Below are positions 7,946 through 17,809 of a stretch of 64,000 bases of DNA, in pieces (within the stretch, counting starts at the first letter, position 1; the number at the start of each line of letters is the position of its first letter). Under the pieces are notes generated by a model. It had not been told where the DNA came from. It did not search any database and was given only the letters and a program-made list of their open reading frames with translations. The stretch spans positions 62,001 through 126,000 of the forward strand of contig NZ_JAJOIL010000021.1 of NCBI RefSeq assembly GCF_021209385.1. Reading direction: 5' to 3'. The DNA is from Seleniivibrio sp. (GTDB lineage: Bacteria > Chrysiogenota > Deferribacteres > Deferribacterales > Geovibrionaceae). The position numbers and the translations under genes are program-made.

Positions 7946-9832
7946 GTGAAGCTTAAGTCCAAGATAATCTTTGCGGCTCTGTCCGTGATGGTGCTGACTG
8001 TTTTTATTATCATTTTACAGACCGGAAGAAAGACCTACAACATACAGGTAAACATGACGGAAGACGGGCTTAAAAAAGAGACCGATATCCTGTCGCACAC
8101 TATAAACATGTGGGTGCAAGAGCATAAGAGCGTTATGGAAGGGATCTCGGCAAGCGTCGGGGTTGAAGGCATAACCGACGAAGAGGTTGTGAAGGCTCTG
8201 AAGCCTTTTAACGGAAAAGATGATTTCCGCTCGTTCTTCGTTCTTTTCGACACGGGCGGCAGATATGTTCAGTCGGAAGGCTGGATTGCTCCGGCAGACT
8301 GGAACCCGTATACGCTGGAATGGTATCTGGATGTCAAAAAAACGGAAAAGACGAGCATCTCGTCCCCTTTTGTACATAAACAGTATAAGGTTCCCACTGT
8401 GGTTATCTATGCTCCCGTAAAGGTGAACGGTTCTTTTGCCGGAGCGATCAGCAGTACCATGAATATAGATTCGCTCATGGATCGCGTACAGAAAAAATAC
8501 GGAAAATCAGGCTACAGTTTTATTATCGACAAAGACGGGATAATGGTTGCAAACCCGAACAAAGAACTCATCCTCAAGGCGAATGCATATGACAAGATGC
8601 CAGGTTTCAGAGAACTTGTGTCAAGCTCTCCCAGTGGAAAATACGAATATACTTTCGATGGCGTGGAGAAGATTCTTTATTACTCGGTTGTATCCGAAAA
8701 CGGTTGGGTCTGTGCATTTACGATAGATAAGAATGAAATTTTGGAACCGCTGAAACAGCAGACCTTTGCAGCTGTTTCTATCGGTATATTTATGCTTATG
8801 CTCAGTGCTGCCGTGCTTACAGGTGTTCTGGTTTACGGCTTTAAGCCGTTGAACAGACTGGTCAGCATGTTCAAAGACATCGCACAGGGCGAGGGCGATC
8901 TTACGAAAAGACTGGACGATAAAGGGAAAGATGAACTCAGCGAGGCGGGTCTGTTCTTTAACAGATTTATAGAGAAGCTTACACTGATACTTAAAAAGAT
9001 AAATGAGCTTTCAAGCGGTGCCGCCGTGCAGAGTACGGAAATCACTAAAAATATAAATATCATATCCGGCGAGCTTAACAAACAGTCGGCTGACGTTCTG
9101 AGCCTTGCGGGCGCCATAGAAGAGATGAACACCACTGTTTTGCAGGTGGCGGAGAATGCCAACACTGCCGCTTCTCAGGCGCAGATAACCAAAAACAGCG
9201 CAAGGGAGGGACAGAATTCTGTAGTCGATACCGTTGAAATGATGAACAAAATAAACGAGTCCGTCAGCCGTTCTGCACAGGTGATTGAGAAGATGGCGGC
9301 TTCCGTCAGCCAGATAGACGAGATTACCACCGTGATTAACGACATTGCAGACCAGACAAACCTGCTGGCGCTTAACGCTGCTATTGAAGCGGCGAGGGCA
9401 GGAGAACACGGCAGAGGTTTTGCCGTTGTTGCGGACGAGGTGCGCAAGCTTGCGGAAAGAACCCAGACTGCCACAGGCGAGATATCAAGAATGATATCAG
9501 AGATACACGGAGAATCAAAAGTAGTAACCGAGAGCATCCGTCAGGGTGTGCAGATGGTTGAAGAGGGGAAAGGTGTTGCAAGAGAGGCCAGCGGAAAGCT
9601 GGGAGAGATAATTACAGCGGCTTCGGTGACCCTTGACATGGTAACGCAGATGGCGGCGGCATCGGAAGAACAGGCTGCTGCGACATCCGAGATAAGCGCC
9701 AATATATCGGATGTTTCAACGGCATCCGCAAAAGCGGCTGAACAACTTAACGGACTTGTGGATATTGCAAACGAACTCAATACTCTTTCTGATAACCTTA
9801 AGGATACCGTCGGAGTATTCAAACTTAAATAA
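7946..9832 (+). CDS. Methyl-accepting chemotaxis protein with periplasmic double-Cache domain
   Basis: 628 residues from a GTG start at 7946 behind GGGAGGG. Membrane helix at about 7-25, then a dCache ligand domain (about 35-265; note [16 protein letters not shown], the position of the ligand-binding signature), second helix near 275-300, HAMP, and the cytoplasmic signalling domain whose hairpin tip is [19 protein letters not shown]. It ends VGVFKLK without a CheR-docking pentapeptide. Many dCache receptors sense amino acids or organic acids, but the ligand here is unknown. It stands alone, with terminators on both sides. Confidence 0.93.
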   Translation: MKLKSKIIFAALSVMVLTVFIIILQTGRKTYNIQVNMTEDGLKKETDILSHTINMWVQEHKSVMEGISASVGVEGITDEEVVKALKPFNGKDDFRSFFVLFDTGGRYVQSEGWIAPADWNPYTLEWYLDVKKTEKTSISSPFVHKQYKVPTVVIYAPVKVNGSFAGAISSTMNIDSLMDRVQKKYGKSGYSFIIDKDGIMVANPNKELILKANAYDKMPGFRELVSSSPSGKYEYTFDGVEKILYYSVVSENGWVCAFTIDKNEILEPLKQQTFAAVSIGIFMLMLSAAVLTGVLVYGFKPLNRLVSMFKDIAQGEGDLTKRLDDKGKDELSEAGLFFNRFIEKLTLILKKINELSSGAAVQSTEITKNINIISGELNKQSADVLSLAGAIEEMNTTVLQVAENANTAASQAQITKNSAREGQNSVVDTVEMMNKINESVSRSAQVIEKMAASVSQIDEITTVINDIADQTNLLALNAAIEAARAGEHGRGFAVVADEVRKLAERTQTATGEISRMISEIHGESKVVTESIRQGVQMVEEGKGVAREASGKLGEIITAASVTLDMVTQMAAASEEQAAATSEISANISDVSTASAKAAEQLNGLVDIANELNTLSDNLKDTVGVFKLK

Positions 9833-9872
9833 AGTGTTGTAAACTCAGCTCCAAATGATGTTTGACAACTTT

Positions 9873-9937
9873 TCATCATCCTTCTGTTCTGTCTGAAAAG
9901 GCAGACAAAAAAGCCCGCTTACGGCAAGCGGGCTTTT
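9873..9937. terminator. Two-hairpin terminator element, copy 2 (bidirectional)
   Basis: Begins TCATCATCC, has hairpin GTCTG (9891-9895) / CAGAC (9902-9906), then a 12-bp stem AAAAGCCCGCTT (9909-9920) / AAGCGGGCTTTT (9926-9937). A and T runs on both sides suit termination in both directions, between the chemoreceptor and the convergent cydB. Confidence 0.85.
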
Positions 9938-9943
9938 AATTTA

Positions 9944-10984
9944 TCAGTAGGTTTCCACATCAGGGTCGGCAACGTCCTCCGGACGCACCGGATGCCTGAA
10001 TATATAATATGTCCATGCCTGATAGATAATGACTATCGGCACAAAGATAAGCACAACGAATGTCATTATGGTCAGTGTGTACTGGCTGGAAGAGCTGTTG
10101 AATGCCGTGAGCGAGAACTCCGGTGCAATGTTTGAAGGTATCAGATTCGGGAAAAGCCCGATGATGCCTGTGAACACTGTCAGCACTATCCCCGCACAGG
10201 ACAGCAGAAACGCCTTCACTCCTTTCATGAATCCGGCAGCGATGAATGCCGCCGCACAGAGTGCCACAACCAGAAACCATGCGGGCAGTTCCATATAGTT
10301 TACAAACAGGTATGTGTCAAACCATGTGTAGATGAGGAAAAGCAATATCACAGCCAGCATAAGCAGGAACAGTTTTTTGTGTGTTTCTTCCGCTTTTTGC
10401 TGTAAATCGCCCGTTGTTTTGCAGGAAATCCACAAGGCACCGTGAAACGCGAAAATCAGTACGAACATGATGCCTGTCAGCAGAGCATACGGATTGAGCA
10501 GCAGAAAGAAATTGCCCTCGTAAACGAACTCTCCGTTGACCATGTTGATGGGGATGCCGCGGAAGATGTTTCCGAACGCAACTCCGAAAAGCAGAGATGC
10601 GAGGAAACTGGTTGTTACTATGACCCTGTCCCACGTCTTGCGCCATCCGTCGCTGTCTTTTTTGCCGCGGAACTCAAATGCAACACCTCTGAATATCAGA
10701 CAGAAAAGTATCGCCAGAAGCGGCAGATAGAGCCAGCTGAACATGTATGCGTAGGTTGTGGGGAACGCCGCAAAGGTTGCGCCGCCCGCAGTGATAAGCC
10801 ATACTTCGTTTCCGTCCCATACGGGACCAAGAGTGTTTATAATAACCCTTCTGTCGGTGTCGGACTGTGCCAGAACTGGCAGAAGCATGCCAGCACCGAA
10901 GTCGAAACCGTCCAGCATGAAATAGACAGCCCACAAAAGCCCCCAGAGGGCAAACCAGATGATCTGTAAGGTAGAAAGTTCCAT
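9944..10984 (-). CDS. cydB: Cytochrome bd quinol oxidase subunit II
   Basis: 346 residues, multi-spanning. It begins LQIIWFALWGLLWAVYFMLDGFDFGAGML, where the GFDFG run and the following GPVWDGNEVWLI are classic CydB signatures. It lies 12 bases downstream of cydA, with the bidirectional terminator directly after it, so cydAB form a two-gene operon. No small CydX-like frame is visible between cydB and the terminator. The complex reduces oxygen to water with quinol and gives microaerobic growth or oxygen protection to an otherwise anaerobic respiring cell. Confidence 0.96.
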   Translation of the reverse strand: MELSTLQIIWFALWGLLWAVYFMLDGFDFGAGMLLPVLAQSDTDRRVIINTLGPVWDGNEVWLITAGGATFAAFPTTYAYMFSWLYLPLLAILFCLIFRGVAFEFRGKKDSDGWRKTWDRVIVTTSFLASLLFGVAFGNIFRGIPINMVNGEFVYEGNFFLLLNPYALLTGIMFVLIFAFHGALWISCKTTGDLQQKAEETHKKLFLLMLAVILLFLIYTWFDTYLFVNYMELPAWFLVVALCAAAFIAAGFMKGVKAFLLSCAGIVLTVFTGIIGLFPNLIPSNIAPEFSLTAFNSSSSQYTLTIMTFVVLIFVPIVIIYQAWTYYIFRHPVRPEDVADPDVETY

Positions 10985-10996
10985 CTTTGCGCCTCC

Positions 10997-12310
10997 TTAT
11001 GCCTTTTCAGGTCCTTTTTTTGCATATTTTGCCAGAAGCATGAAATCTATTATGCCCAGCAAACCGTAGAACGCCACAAAACCCACCAGCGAAAGCACAA
11101 CGTGCGCCACTGTAAGGTTTTTTGAAACCGCGTCCGATGTTTTCATCAGTCCGTATACTATCCATGGCTGTCTGCCGACCTCGGCGACTATCCAGCCCAC
11201 CTCTCCCGCAATATACGGGAGCGGAATCGAGAACAGCAGAACTTTCAGAAACCATGGTTTGTCCTGAATTGTTCCCTTTCTGATGAAGAACAGCGCAAGC
11301 GCCGCCGCCAGAATGAAATAGGTGCCAAGCCCCACCATCGCCCTGAAACTGAAAAACGTCAGTCCCACGGGCGGGCGCATATCAGGCGCGAATTCTTTAA
11401 GTCCCTTCACTTCCGCATTCCAGTCGTGGAATGCAAGGAAGCTTGCCAGTTTAGGGATAGGCAGTATCTCTATTGTGTTGCGTTCATTTTTGCTGTCGGG
11501 AATCGCGAGCATATATTCAGGCGCACCCGATTGGGTCTCCCATAGCGATTCCATTGCGGCGAATTTTGAAGGCTGTGTCTCTGCAACCTGAACGCCGCTT
11601 GTGTCGCCTATGAGCGCAAGAAACAGCGAAGCCGCCAGTCCGAACACCGCGCCGAATTTAAGCGATCTTTTGAAAAAATCCGTTTCGTTCTTTCTGAGAA
11701 GATGGTAGGCGGAAACGCCCATCACGAAGAATGAAGCAACCACCCAGCCGGAAGATACCGCATGGAAGAATTTTGCCCATGCGTGTGAGCTGAAAATGAG
11801 TGCGGCGAAATCCACCATCTCTGCTCTGCCGTCTTTCAGAACATAGCCGACGGGATGCTGCATCCATGCGTTCGCTATGAGAATCCAGAGTGCGGAGAGG
11901 TTTGAACCCAGCGCCACCATCCAGACCGAAAACAGGTGTGTTTTCTTACCTATTTTTTTCCATCCGAATATCCAGATGCCGAGAAATGTCGATTCAAGGA
12001 AGAAAGCCACCGTTGCCTCAATGGCGAGCGGCGCTCCGAAGATATCGCCGACATATTTTGAATATTCCGCCCAGTTCATTCCGAACTGGAATTCCAGCGT
12101 AATGCCCGTTACAACGCCGACGGCAAAGTTTATCAGAAACAGTTTCCCCCAGAATTTGGTCATGTTCAGATACACCCTGTCTCCTGTGCGGACATACATG
12201 GTCTCCATTATGGCGACCAGAATTATCAGACCCAGCGTAAGCGGCACAAAAAGCCAGTGAAAACCGGCAGTGAGCGCAAATTGTAGTCTTGACAATGCTA
12301 TAGCGTCCAT
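10997..12310 (-). CDS. cydA: Cytochrome bd quinol oxidase subunit I (short Q-loop type)
   Basis: 437 residues, close to the length of short-Q-loop (CioA-like) enzymes and well below the roughly 520 of E. coli CydA. Start LSRLQFALTAGFHWLFVPL contains the high-spin haem His near residue 18. FQFGMNWAEYSKYVGDIFG and GRQPWIVYGLM are family signatures. It carries haems b558, b595 and d with CydB in the inner membrane and oxidises quinol. First gene of the cydAB operon; the 112-base spacer upstream to the next gene on the same strand holds its promoter, but I see no clear FNR or ArcA box. Confidence 0.96.
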   Translation of the reverse strand: MDAIALSRLQFALTAGFHWLFVPLTLGLIILVAIMETMYVRTGDRVYLNMTKFWGKLFLINFAVGVVTGITLEFQFGMNWAEYSKYVGDIFGAPLAIEATVAFFLESTFLGIWIFGWKKIGKKTHLFSVWMVALGSNLSALWILIANAWMQHPVGYVLKDGRAEMVDFAALIFSSHAWAKFFHAVSSGWVVASFFVMGVSAYHLLRKNETDFFKRSLKFGAVFGLAASLFLALIGDTSGVQVAETQPSKFAAMESLWETQSGAPEYMLAIPDSKNERNTIEILPIPKLASFLAFHDWNAEVKGLKEFAPDMRPPVGLTFFSFRAMVGLGTYFILAAALALFFIRKGTIQDKPWFLKVLLFSIPLPYIAGEVGWIVAEVGRQPWIVYGLMKTSDAVSKNLTVAHVVLSLVGFVAFYGLLGIIDFMLLAKYAKKGPEKA

Positions 12311-12422
12311 CAGACTGCCTCCTGTTGTCAGATTAATATGGGCTTATGCCAATATTACACCTGATTAAAATCTTTAACAATCATTTAATTGTGAGAGATT
12401 TGAAAATGATACAAAAAAGATA

Positions 12423-12782
12423 TTATTTTGTGGGGAGAGGCAGGTTGTGCTGTCTGAGGAAAGAGAGCTTATCCCAGTAGCCGCGCTGGAAAATTATTTT
12501 ACCGTCAGATATATGGAAAAAACCGCATCCGCGCAGACCGAGAGGGTCGCGCCATTCCAGAATACCCCAGTCGCCGTCTTCAAAGATGTTTTCGACTATG
12601 CAGACCATCTCCGCCTGCTCAAAGCCGTTTTTAAACATAGCGCGGATGTTTTCTTTGCCCTGAACAGGTTCTTCCGCCACCTGGTGGTTGACTGCGTCTT
12701 CGGCGTACAGTTCTGCCAAGGCATTGTGATCTTTATCGTTGAAGTGTTTAACAAAAAGCCCGACTATTTCTTTGGGTCTCAT
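12423..12782 (-). CDS. NTF2-like/SnoaL-type small protein
   Basis: 119 residues. The sequence VKHFNDKDHNALAELYAEDAVNHQV ... GKENIRAMFKNGF ... WRDPLGLRGCGFFHISDGKI fits the SnoaL-like nuclear-transport-factor-2 fold, used by many small enzymes and binding proteins. Function here is unknown. Its ATG (12780-12782) overlaps the stop of the NlpC/P60 gene, so the two are co-translated. No signal peptide, so it is cytoplasmic. Confidence 0.8.
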   Translation of the reverse strand: MRPKEIVGLFVKHFNDKDHNALAELYAEDAVNHQVAEEPVQGKENIRAMFKNGFEQAEMVCIVENIFEDGDWGILEWRDPLGLRGCGFFHISDGKIIFQRGYWDKLSFLRQHNLPLPTK

Positions 12783-13438
12783 TTGTCAGCTCCTGCTATC
12801 AGGTCATCGGCGGGTTCTTCATCCGGTTTTTTTACCAGCAGCATGGGTCTCCCCATGTAAGGGTTTTTGTGAAGGATGCCCGTTATCGGTCTGTAAGCCA
12901 CCATCTTTGTATTTGTGGATGCATCCCACACCCAGACAGTTTCGGTTTCCGCATCGTAATGCATAAAAACGGCAACGTGGTCTATTTTGTCGTCGTGGTT
13001 TACATCCAGAAACAAAAGGTCGCCGAGGCTGTAGTCGAGGAACTGGTTCATCTGCGTCACCGGTTCTGCCGCCGCAACGTCATAGTTATACATATCGTTT
13101 GACGTTATGTCGTCAACTATGTCCTCGTCATTGCGAAAGCCTGCGTACCCCAGCTGAGAGTACGCCCAGACAAGAAGTCCCGAGCAGTCTATTCCCTCTT
13201 CCGGCGCGTTGCCGCCCCAGACGTACTTTGTACCTGCGGCGGATTTTACCTTTTCCACCAGAAGGGTCTTTTCGCTGTCGTCCAGTTCGCGCAGATAATA
13301 ATCTATGAATTTTTCCTGAACAGGCGCAATGGTGAATCCGTTCTCAGGAGTAGGAACAAGAACGGTCTGTCTGCCGGAAAAACATCCTGTCGCGCTAAAA
13401 AGAACGAAAAGCATCAGAAAAAGGTACTTCATTTTCAT
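12779..13438 (-). CDS. NlpC/P60-type cell-wall hydrolase lipoprotein
   Basis: 219 residues. Lipoprotein signal with lipobox FSATGC near residues 14-19. The P60 domain shows KYVWGG, the catalytic Cys in GIDCSGLLVWAYSQLG near 86 and the catalytic His in KIDHVAVF near 152. Such enzymes cut peptide bonds in peptidoglycan stems. The C-terminal end is acidic. It forms a two-gene unit with the NTF2-like protein (4-base overlap). Confidence 0.88.
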   Translation of the reverse strand: MKMKYLFLMLFVLFSATGCFSGRQTVLVPTPENGFTIAPVQEKFIDYYLRELDDSEKTLLVEKVKSAAGTKYVWGGNAPEEGIDCSGLLVWAYSQLGYAGFRNDEDIVDDITSNDMYNYDVAAAEPVTQMNQFLDYSLGDLLFLDVNHDDKIDHVAVFMHYDAETETVWVWDASTNTKMVAYRPITGILHKNPYMGRPMLLVKKPDEEPADDLIAGADK

Positions 13439-13554
13439 AAAAGCAATATAGCACGCGACTTCTGTAAAATCAAAACGATGTTGTTTCCATTCTGCTTTAC
13501 AAGCACCTTTTATGACTATAAAATCCTTTTTAATATTTATTTGAGGGTATTTTT

Positions 13555-13695
13555 ATGCTTTTTGTCCACGAAGAGGACAAGGACAAAGAACGGGAGAGCG
13601 ATCAGTACGGACATGACGACCATTTTAACGGCAGGCTGCTGTTCATGCTGCTTGTTGTTGTCATTCTTGGGCTTCTTATAAAATACATGAACTGA
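13555..13695 (+). CDS. Small single-span membrane protein, 46 residues
   Basis: ATG at 13555 follows TTGAGGGTATTTTT. The product has a highly charged first half (HEEDKDKERESDQYGHDDH) and one hydrophobic helix (RLLFMLLVVVILGLLIKYMN), the shape of a small inner-membrane protein with its N-terminus in the cytoplasm or of an assembly subunit. It is not part of an obvious operon: the P60 gene diverges from it and the TonB receptor starts 136 bases later behind its own promoter. I do not recognise it. Confidence 0.6.
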   Translation: MLFVHEEDKDKERESDQYGHDDHFNGRLLFMLLVVVILGLLIKYMN

Positions 13696-13741
13696 ATTCT
13701 TTATATTCGGCAACATTATGGCATATGCTCGCGCAATATTG

Positions 13742-13805
13742 GTAATACTAAAATGTAAAAAGTAATACGTTTTTTATTGACAACTCCTCTGTACGGTTGT
13801 TTAAT
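13742..13805 (+). promoter_or_regulatory. Promoter and direct repeats before the TonB receptor operon
   Basis: TTGACA at 13777-13782, 17 bases, then TTTAAT at 13800-13805, a near-consensus sigma-70 promoter. Just upstream are two direct GTAATAC repeats at 13742-13748 and 13762-13768, 20 bases apart, a possible regulator site. It does not resemble a Fur box, unlike the haem operon. Confidence 0.6.
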
Positions 13806-13830
13806 TCCGTGAACGGAAAGAGGAGGAGTT

Positions 13831-16005
13831 ATGAAAAAATTGTTGACCTGCGTAATGGTCATGATCGCCGCAACGGCGGCGGCGGACAGTCTGATGCAGG
13901 ATACTTATTACCTGGATACCATCACTGTGGAGGATACGGCTTATTCCGGCGCGGTGAACACTCTGGACAAGACAGAAGCAAAGGTTGTCGAAAAGAACCG
14001 GAGCAACAACATCGCTGATTTTGTTGCAAAAGACCCTGAGATATCCATGAAGCGTAAAGCGTCGTTCGGCGACAGCGGCGACGTTCTTTCAATCCGAGGC
14101 ATGGAAAGCAAGAGGATACTTCTCAATCTTGACGGCAGAAACATAAGCTCCACCGGAAACGTGGGCGGCAATTACATAGATTTCGGCACTATCCCGCTGG
14201 ACAGCATAGACCGCATTGAGATAATCAAAGGCGGCAGTTCCGCCGAATACGGCAACAGCGCCCTCGGCGGTGTTATAAACGCCTATACTGCGCATCCGTC
14301 CGCAAATCCCGCCCTCAGTCTTTACGGCACGCTGGGCGGCTGGGACAACGCTGACGATTTCCACAATATCCGCGGTTCATACGCACAGCAGTTCGGTGCT
14401 GTGGGAATAAGTCTGGGTATCAGCCACCAGCAGGCGGAAGAGTACCTGCTCAACAACGATTATGAATCTTTCCATATCGCACCGAAACTCTATGTGCAGA
14501 CACCATGGGACGGCGGCGAGTTTGTGTTCGGATATAACTATACAAAAACAAGGCGCGGGCTGATACGCTCCAACCGCGCAGACGGTGTTCCTACAGGCGA
14601 TTCAGACCCTACTCTTGCAGGTTATAATACAAAGATTTATGATGATTATCCCCTTTCAAGCGGCGAAACTTTTGCCGGCGGAACCCCTACCCCATCCATG
14701 ACCGTCATAGGCGACGGAGCATACTGGAGCAAGGTCAGGCAGCTTCTCGATGTGAAATATTCCCAGTTCATCGGCAATGATGTGTACATTGAGGCATCCG
14801 CTTATAAAAACATTGAAGACAGACGTGAAAAGAACTATGCGGACGTGGAATCAAGACTGCTTGCCCAGACCAGTGCCTTGGACACTTTCGACCCGACGCT
14901 GACATCCGACGGCGACCTTGTTCTGGACAGAGATATAGAGGTCGACAGAAGTTACGGCTTTAAACTTAAAACCGAGATAACGAAAGGCAGACATCTGGTT
15001 GTTGCCGGAGCTGAACAGAAACATCTGAAATCCGGCGGCATAGATGTGAAATATGTCGATACGAATTACAACTCTGCCGTTCAGAACGGCTGGACAGGCA
15101 ATATGTCAGATTCCGGCGGTAACGATGCGCGTACGGACGGTGTTTTTATCTCCGACACTTACAGTGTGACTGACAGATTGAGTTTAAATTTCGGAGCCAG
15201 ATACGACAGATTTGATTCCGATGTTGAGGATGCTGATTTCACCGATTCAGCCGTCACACCCAAACTCGGTGCAACCTATTCTATTACCCCTTCGGACAAA
15301 GTATCGGTCTTTGTTTATCAGAACTACAGAACTCCCACGCTTCCGGAAGTTTACTGGAATTCACAGTCCAACGCGGGACAGATATCGTATCTTGAAGGCG
15401 CGCTTAAACCTGAAAAGGCAAACGCTATTGATGCTGCATACAGACACAGTTTTTCACGCAACGAGTTCGTTCAGTTATCCGCATATTACTACGATGTTGA
15501 TGACTACATTATGCACAAGGCGGTTCCCGTTTCGCTTACATCAAAAAAGACGTCATGGGCGGCATATAACGCTCAGGCAGAATTCCTCGGTGTAACCCTT
15601 TCCGGAGCCCATGATATTACAAAAAAGGTGTCGGGAAATTTCGGCGTGACTTATCAGAAAACGAAGAAAGATGACGACCCCGCAGACCCCGACGGCAACC
15701 TTGACAGGGTGGACTATATACCCGATTACAAGGCACAGGCAGGACTTAGCTGGAAAATAACCGAAAAAACATGGATTGATACGGGAGTGACATATGTCGG
15801 CGAGCGGGAATATGCAATCAATACAACAGATGTCGCTACACTGGACAGCTATATAACCGTTGACGCCAGTCTGAAACATAAACTCACGAAACAGGTTACG
15901 CTTGAGCTTTATGCAGACAACATAACAGACACGGATTACGAGGAGTCGTGGGGATATCCCGCGCTCGGAATTAACATGGGGGTAAGCGTAAAATGGATAC
16001 TTTAA
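13831..16005 (+). CDS. TonB-dependent outer-membrane receptor (metal complex or related)
   Basis: 724 residues behind AGGAGGAG. Signal peptide of about 18 residues, TonB-box-like LDTITVED near 28-35, plug domain (about 40-160: VLSIRGMESKRILLNLDGR, DSIDRIEIIKGGSSAEYGNSALGGVINAY) and a beta-barrel ending in the aromatic-poor VSVKWIL. Its end overlaps the methyltransferase gene by 13 bases, and a complete periplasmic ABC uptake system follows, so it imports the same ligand. Siderophore, cobalamin, haem or another metal complex are all possible; no motif decides. No Fur box seen upstream. Confidence 0.93.
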   Translation: MKKLLTCVMVMIAATAAADSLMQDTYYLDTITVEDTAYSGAVNTLDKTEAKVVEKNRSNNIADFVAKDPEISMKRKASFGDSGDVLSIRGMESKRILLNLDGRNISSTGNVGGNYIDFGTIPLDSIDRIEIIKGGSSAEYGNSALGGVINAYTAHPSANPALSLYGTLGGWDNADDFHNIRGSYAQQFGAVGISLGISHQQAEEYLLNNDYESFHIAPKLYVQTPWDGGEFVFGYNYTKTRRGLIRSNRADGVPTGDSDPTLAGYNTKIYDDYPLSSGETFAGGTPTPSMTVIGDGAYWSKVRQLLDVKYSQFIGNDVYIEASAYKNIEDRREKNYADVESRLLAQTSALDTFDPTLTSDGDLVLDRDIEVDRSYGFKLKTEITKGRHLVVAGAEQKHLKSGGIDVKYVDTNYNSAVQNGWTGNMSDSGGNDARTDGVFISDTYSVTDRLSLNFGARYDRFDSDVEDADFTDSAVTPKLGATYSITPSDKVSVFVYQNYRTPTLPEVYWNSQSNAGQISYLEGALKPEKANAIDAAYRHSFSRNEFVQLSAYYYDVDDYIMHKAVPVSLTSKKTSWAAYNAQAEFLGVTLSGAHDITKKVSGNFGVTYQKTKKDDDPADPDGNLDRVDYIPDYKAQAGLSWKITEKTWIDTGVTYVGEREYAINTTDVATLDSYITVDASLKHKLTKQVTLELYADNITDTDYEESWGYPALGINMGVSVKWIL

Positions 16006-16751
16006 CAAAAGATCAGCAGACTAACTTCTGGGATAACAAGGCGCAGACCTTTCCCAGATATGAGGATAAAGAGGATAATTACGAAGCGGGGATGCTCGGT
16101 AAAATGAAACGCATGGGCGTCGTTTTCAAAGATGCGGACGTTCTTGATGTGGGCTGCGGAAGCGGTATGTACACCATCCGCATCGCAAAAGAGGCGAAGA
16201 GCGTAACTGCTACGGATATTTCAGGGGAAATGCTCCGTATTCTGAAGGAGGATGCGAAAGCCAACGGTGTGGGCAATATTTTGACGGTTCATACGGACTG
16301 GAAAGAATTTTCGACCGACAGAAAATATGATGTTGTCTTCTGCTCTATGACTCCTGCCATACAGTCCGACGAGGCTAGGCTGAAAGTGACTGACTGTTCA
16401 TGCGGGCATGTGGCTTACATGGGCTTTGCGGGAAAGATGGATTCCGCAGTTCTGAACGGACTTTATGGGAAATTCGGCATCACTCAGAGGGATTTCAGCG
16501 ACTCATTAAACATGAAGTCATGGCTTGAAAAGAACGGATACGGCTATTCTGCGGAAACGATGGACGGCGAATGGGTTGTTGCGCGCACTCTTGAAGAAAT
16601 GGTCAAAAACACTTACGACATGCTTTCAACATACAATGTACCGCTGGATGAAGAGTATATCCGCGGATACGTTGAGCAGTTCAGAAACGAAAGCGGCGAA
16701 TACATAGACAGAACAAAATACCGCATAGAGGTAATCGTATGGCACGTTTAA
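15993..16751 (+). CDS. Class I SAM-dependent methyltransferase inside an uptake operon
   Basis: 252 residues, no signal peptide. The Rossmann SAM-binding motif is DVLDVGCGSGMYTIRIAK near 48-65 and ATDISGEML near 75-83. The middle part has CSCGHVAYMGF, an unusual cysteine pair for this fold. It overlaps the receptor gene before it (13 bases) and the binding-protein gene after it (13 bases), so it is an integral member of the operon. A cytoplasmic enzyme placed between receptor and transporter suggests that the imported compound, or a metallophore, is methylated. This is inference; the substrate is unknown. Confidence 0.85.
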   Translation: MDTLTKDQQTNFWDNKAQTFPRYEDKEDNYEAGMLGKMKRMGVVFKDADVLDVGCGSGMYTIRIAKEAKSVTATDISGEMLRILKEDAKANGVGNILTVHTDWKEFSTDRKYDVVFCSMTPAIQSDEARLKVTDCSCGHVAYMGFAGKMDSAVLNGLYGKFGITQRDFSDSLNMKSWLEKNGYGYSAETMDGEWVVARTLEEMVKNTYDMLSTYNVPLDEEYIRGYVEQFRNESGEYIDRTKYRIEVIVWHV

Positions 16752-17809
16752 CAGTTTTAGTGCTGGTGCTTCTTGTCGCGGTATCGGCTAATGCAAAAAA
16801 CATAACTGATGTTCTCGGACGGAAGGTGACTGTGCCTGAAAAAGTTGACAGGCTGATAGCTCTGGGCAGCAGTATGACCTTTGTGACATACATGAAAGCG
16901 CAGAATCTGGCGGTAGCGGTTGAGGATATTGATAAGCGGGCTAATTTTCCGAAACCGTATATCTATGCGAACATGGAACTGGTTAAGAATCTGCCTTTAG
17001 TGGGCAAAGGCGGTCCCGTCCAGAGTTTCAACGCGGAAGCCATTATCAGCCACAAGCCCGATGTCATTTTCATAAACACGGACGACAAGACCATTCCGGA
17101 CAACCTCCAGAGGAAGATTCGTATTCCGGTTGTCGCAGTGGGCTATGGCGGTAAGTCATTCGATCTTAAAACCTATATGCGTTCCATTTCCCTCACAGGC
17201 GAAGTGCTTGGCAGGCAGAAAAGAGCCGCAGAGGTTAACGCATATATCGGCAATATAATAAGTCGGCTTAATACTGAGCCTGCACATAAGGTTTCCGCCT
17301 ATGTCGGCGGGATTGCATACAAGGGTTTTCAGGGAATAGACAGCACCTCAGGCAATTTTCTGCCTTTTAATATTGCAAAGGTCAACAATCTGGGCGCCAA
17401 GGCGGGCAGGAACAGCCAGATATTCGTGAATAAAGAGTTCGTTATCAGCCTTTCGCCGCAGATGGTATTTCTTGACGGCGAAGGGCTTGCGATACTGCAA
17501 AAGCAGTACAGAGACGATCCCGTCCTTTTCAGCAAACTGCCAGCATTCAAAAACGGCAAGGTGTTCCTTTTACTGCCGAATACGGCATATTTCGTAAACC
17601 CGGAAGTCATGCTCGCGAACTCCTTTATGGTTGCGAAAGCGGCATACCCCGAAAAGTATGCCTCTCTTGACCCCGCTTCAGAAGCGGATAAAATATTTGA
17701 GATGCTGGACGGTACTGCTCTTTACAGACAGTTTGAGAAGGATTCCGGCGGATACCGCAGGGTTGTTCTCTCAGCAGATGGTTTAAAACTGGAACCTCTT
17801 GATAAATGA
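16739..17809 (+). CDS. Periplasmic ABC-transporter substrate-binding protein (FecB/BtuF class)
   Basis: 356 residues. Short Sec signal (MARLTVLVLVLLVAVSANA) then the two-lobed FecB/BtuF fold starting ITDVLGRKVTVPEKVDRLIALG. The segment YVGGIAYKGFQGIDSTSGNF is characteristic of a subgroup whose ligands are poorly known. It is part of the coupled operon: 13-base overlap with the methyltransferase and 4-base overlap with the permease. It should deliver the ligand to the FecCD-type permease. Confidence 0.88.
   Translation: MARLTVLVLVLLVAVSANAKNITDVLGRKVTVPEKVDRLIALGSSMTFVTYMKAQNLAVAVEDIDKRANFPKPYIYANMELVKNLPLVGKGGPVQSFNAEAIISHKPDVIFINTDDKTIPDNLQRKIRIPVVAVGYGGKSFDLKTYMRSISLTGEVLGRQKRAAEVNAYIGNIISRLNTEPAHKVSAYVGGIAYKGFQGIDSTSGNFLPFNIAKVNNLGAKAGRNSQIFVNKEFVISLSPQMVFLDGEGLAILQKQYRDDPVLFSKLPAFKNGKVFLLLPNTAYFVNPEVMLANSFMVAKAAYPEKYASLDPASEADKIFEMLDGTALYRQFEKDSGGYRRVVLSADGLKLEPLDK

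Noticed and set aside
12311-12422. FNR box before cydA
   Set aside because: Only a loose TTAAA-N-TTAAT arrangement is present; it does not fit TTGAT-N4-ATCAA.
13696-13830. Possible cobalamin riboswitch before the receptor operon
   Set aside because: The leader from the promoter to the start codon is far too short and lacks conserved riboswitch elements.
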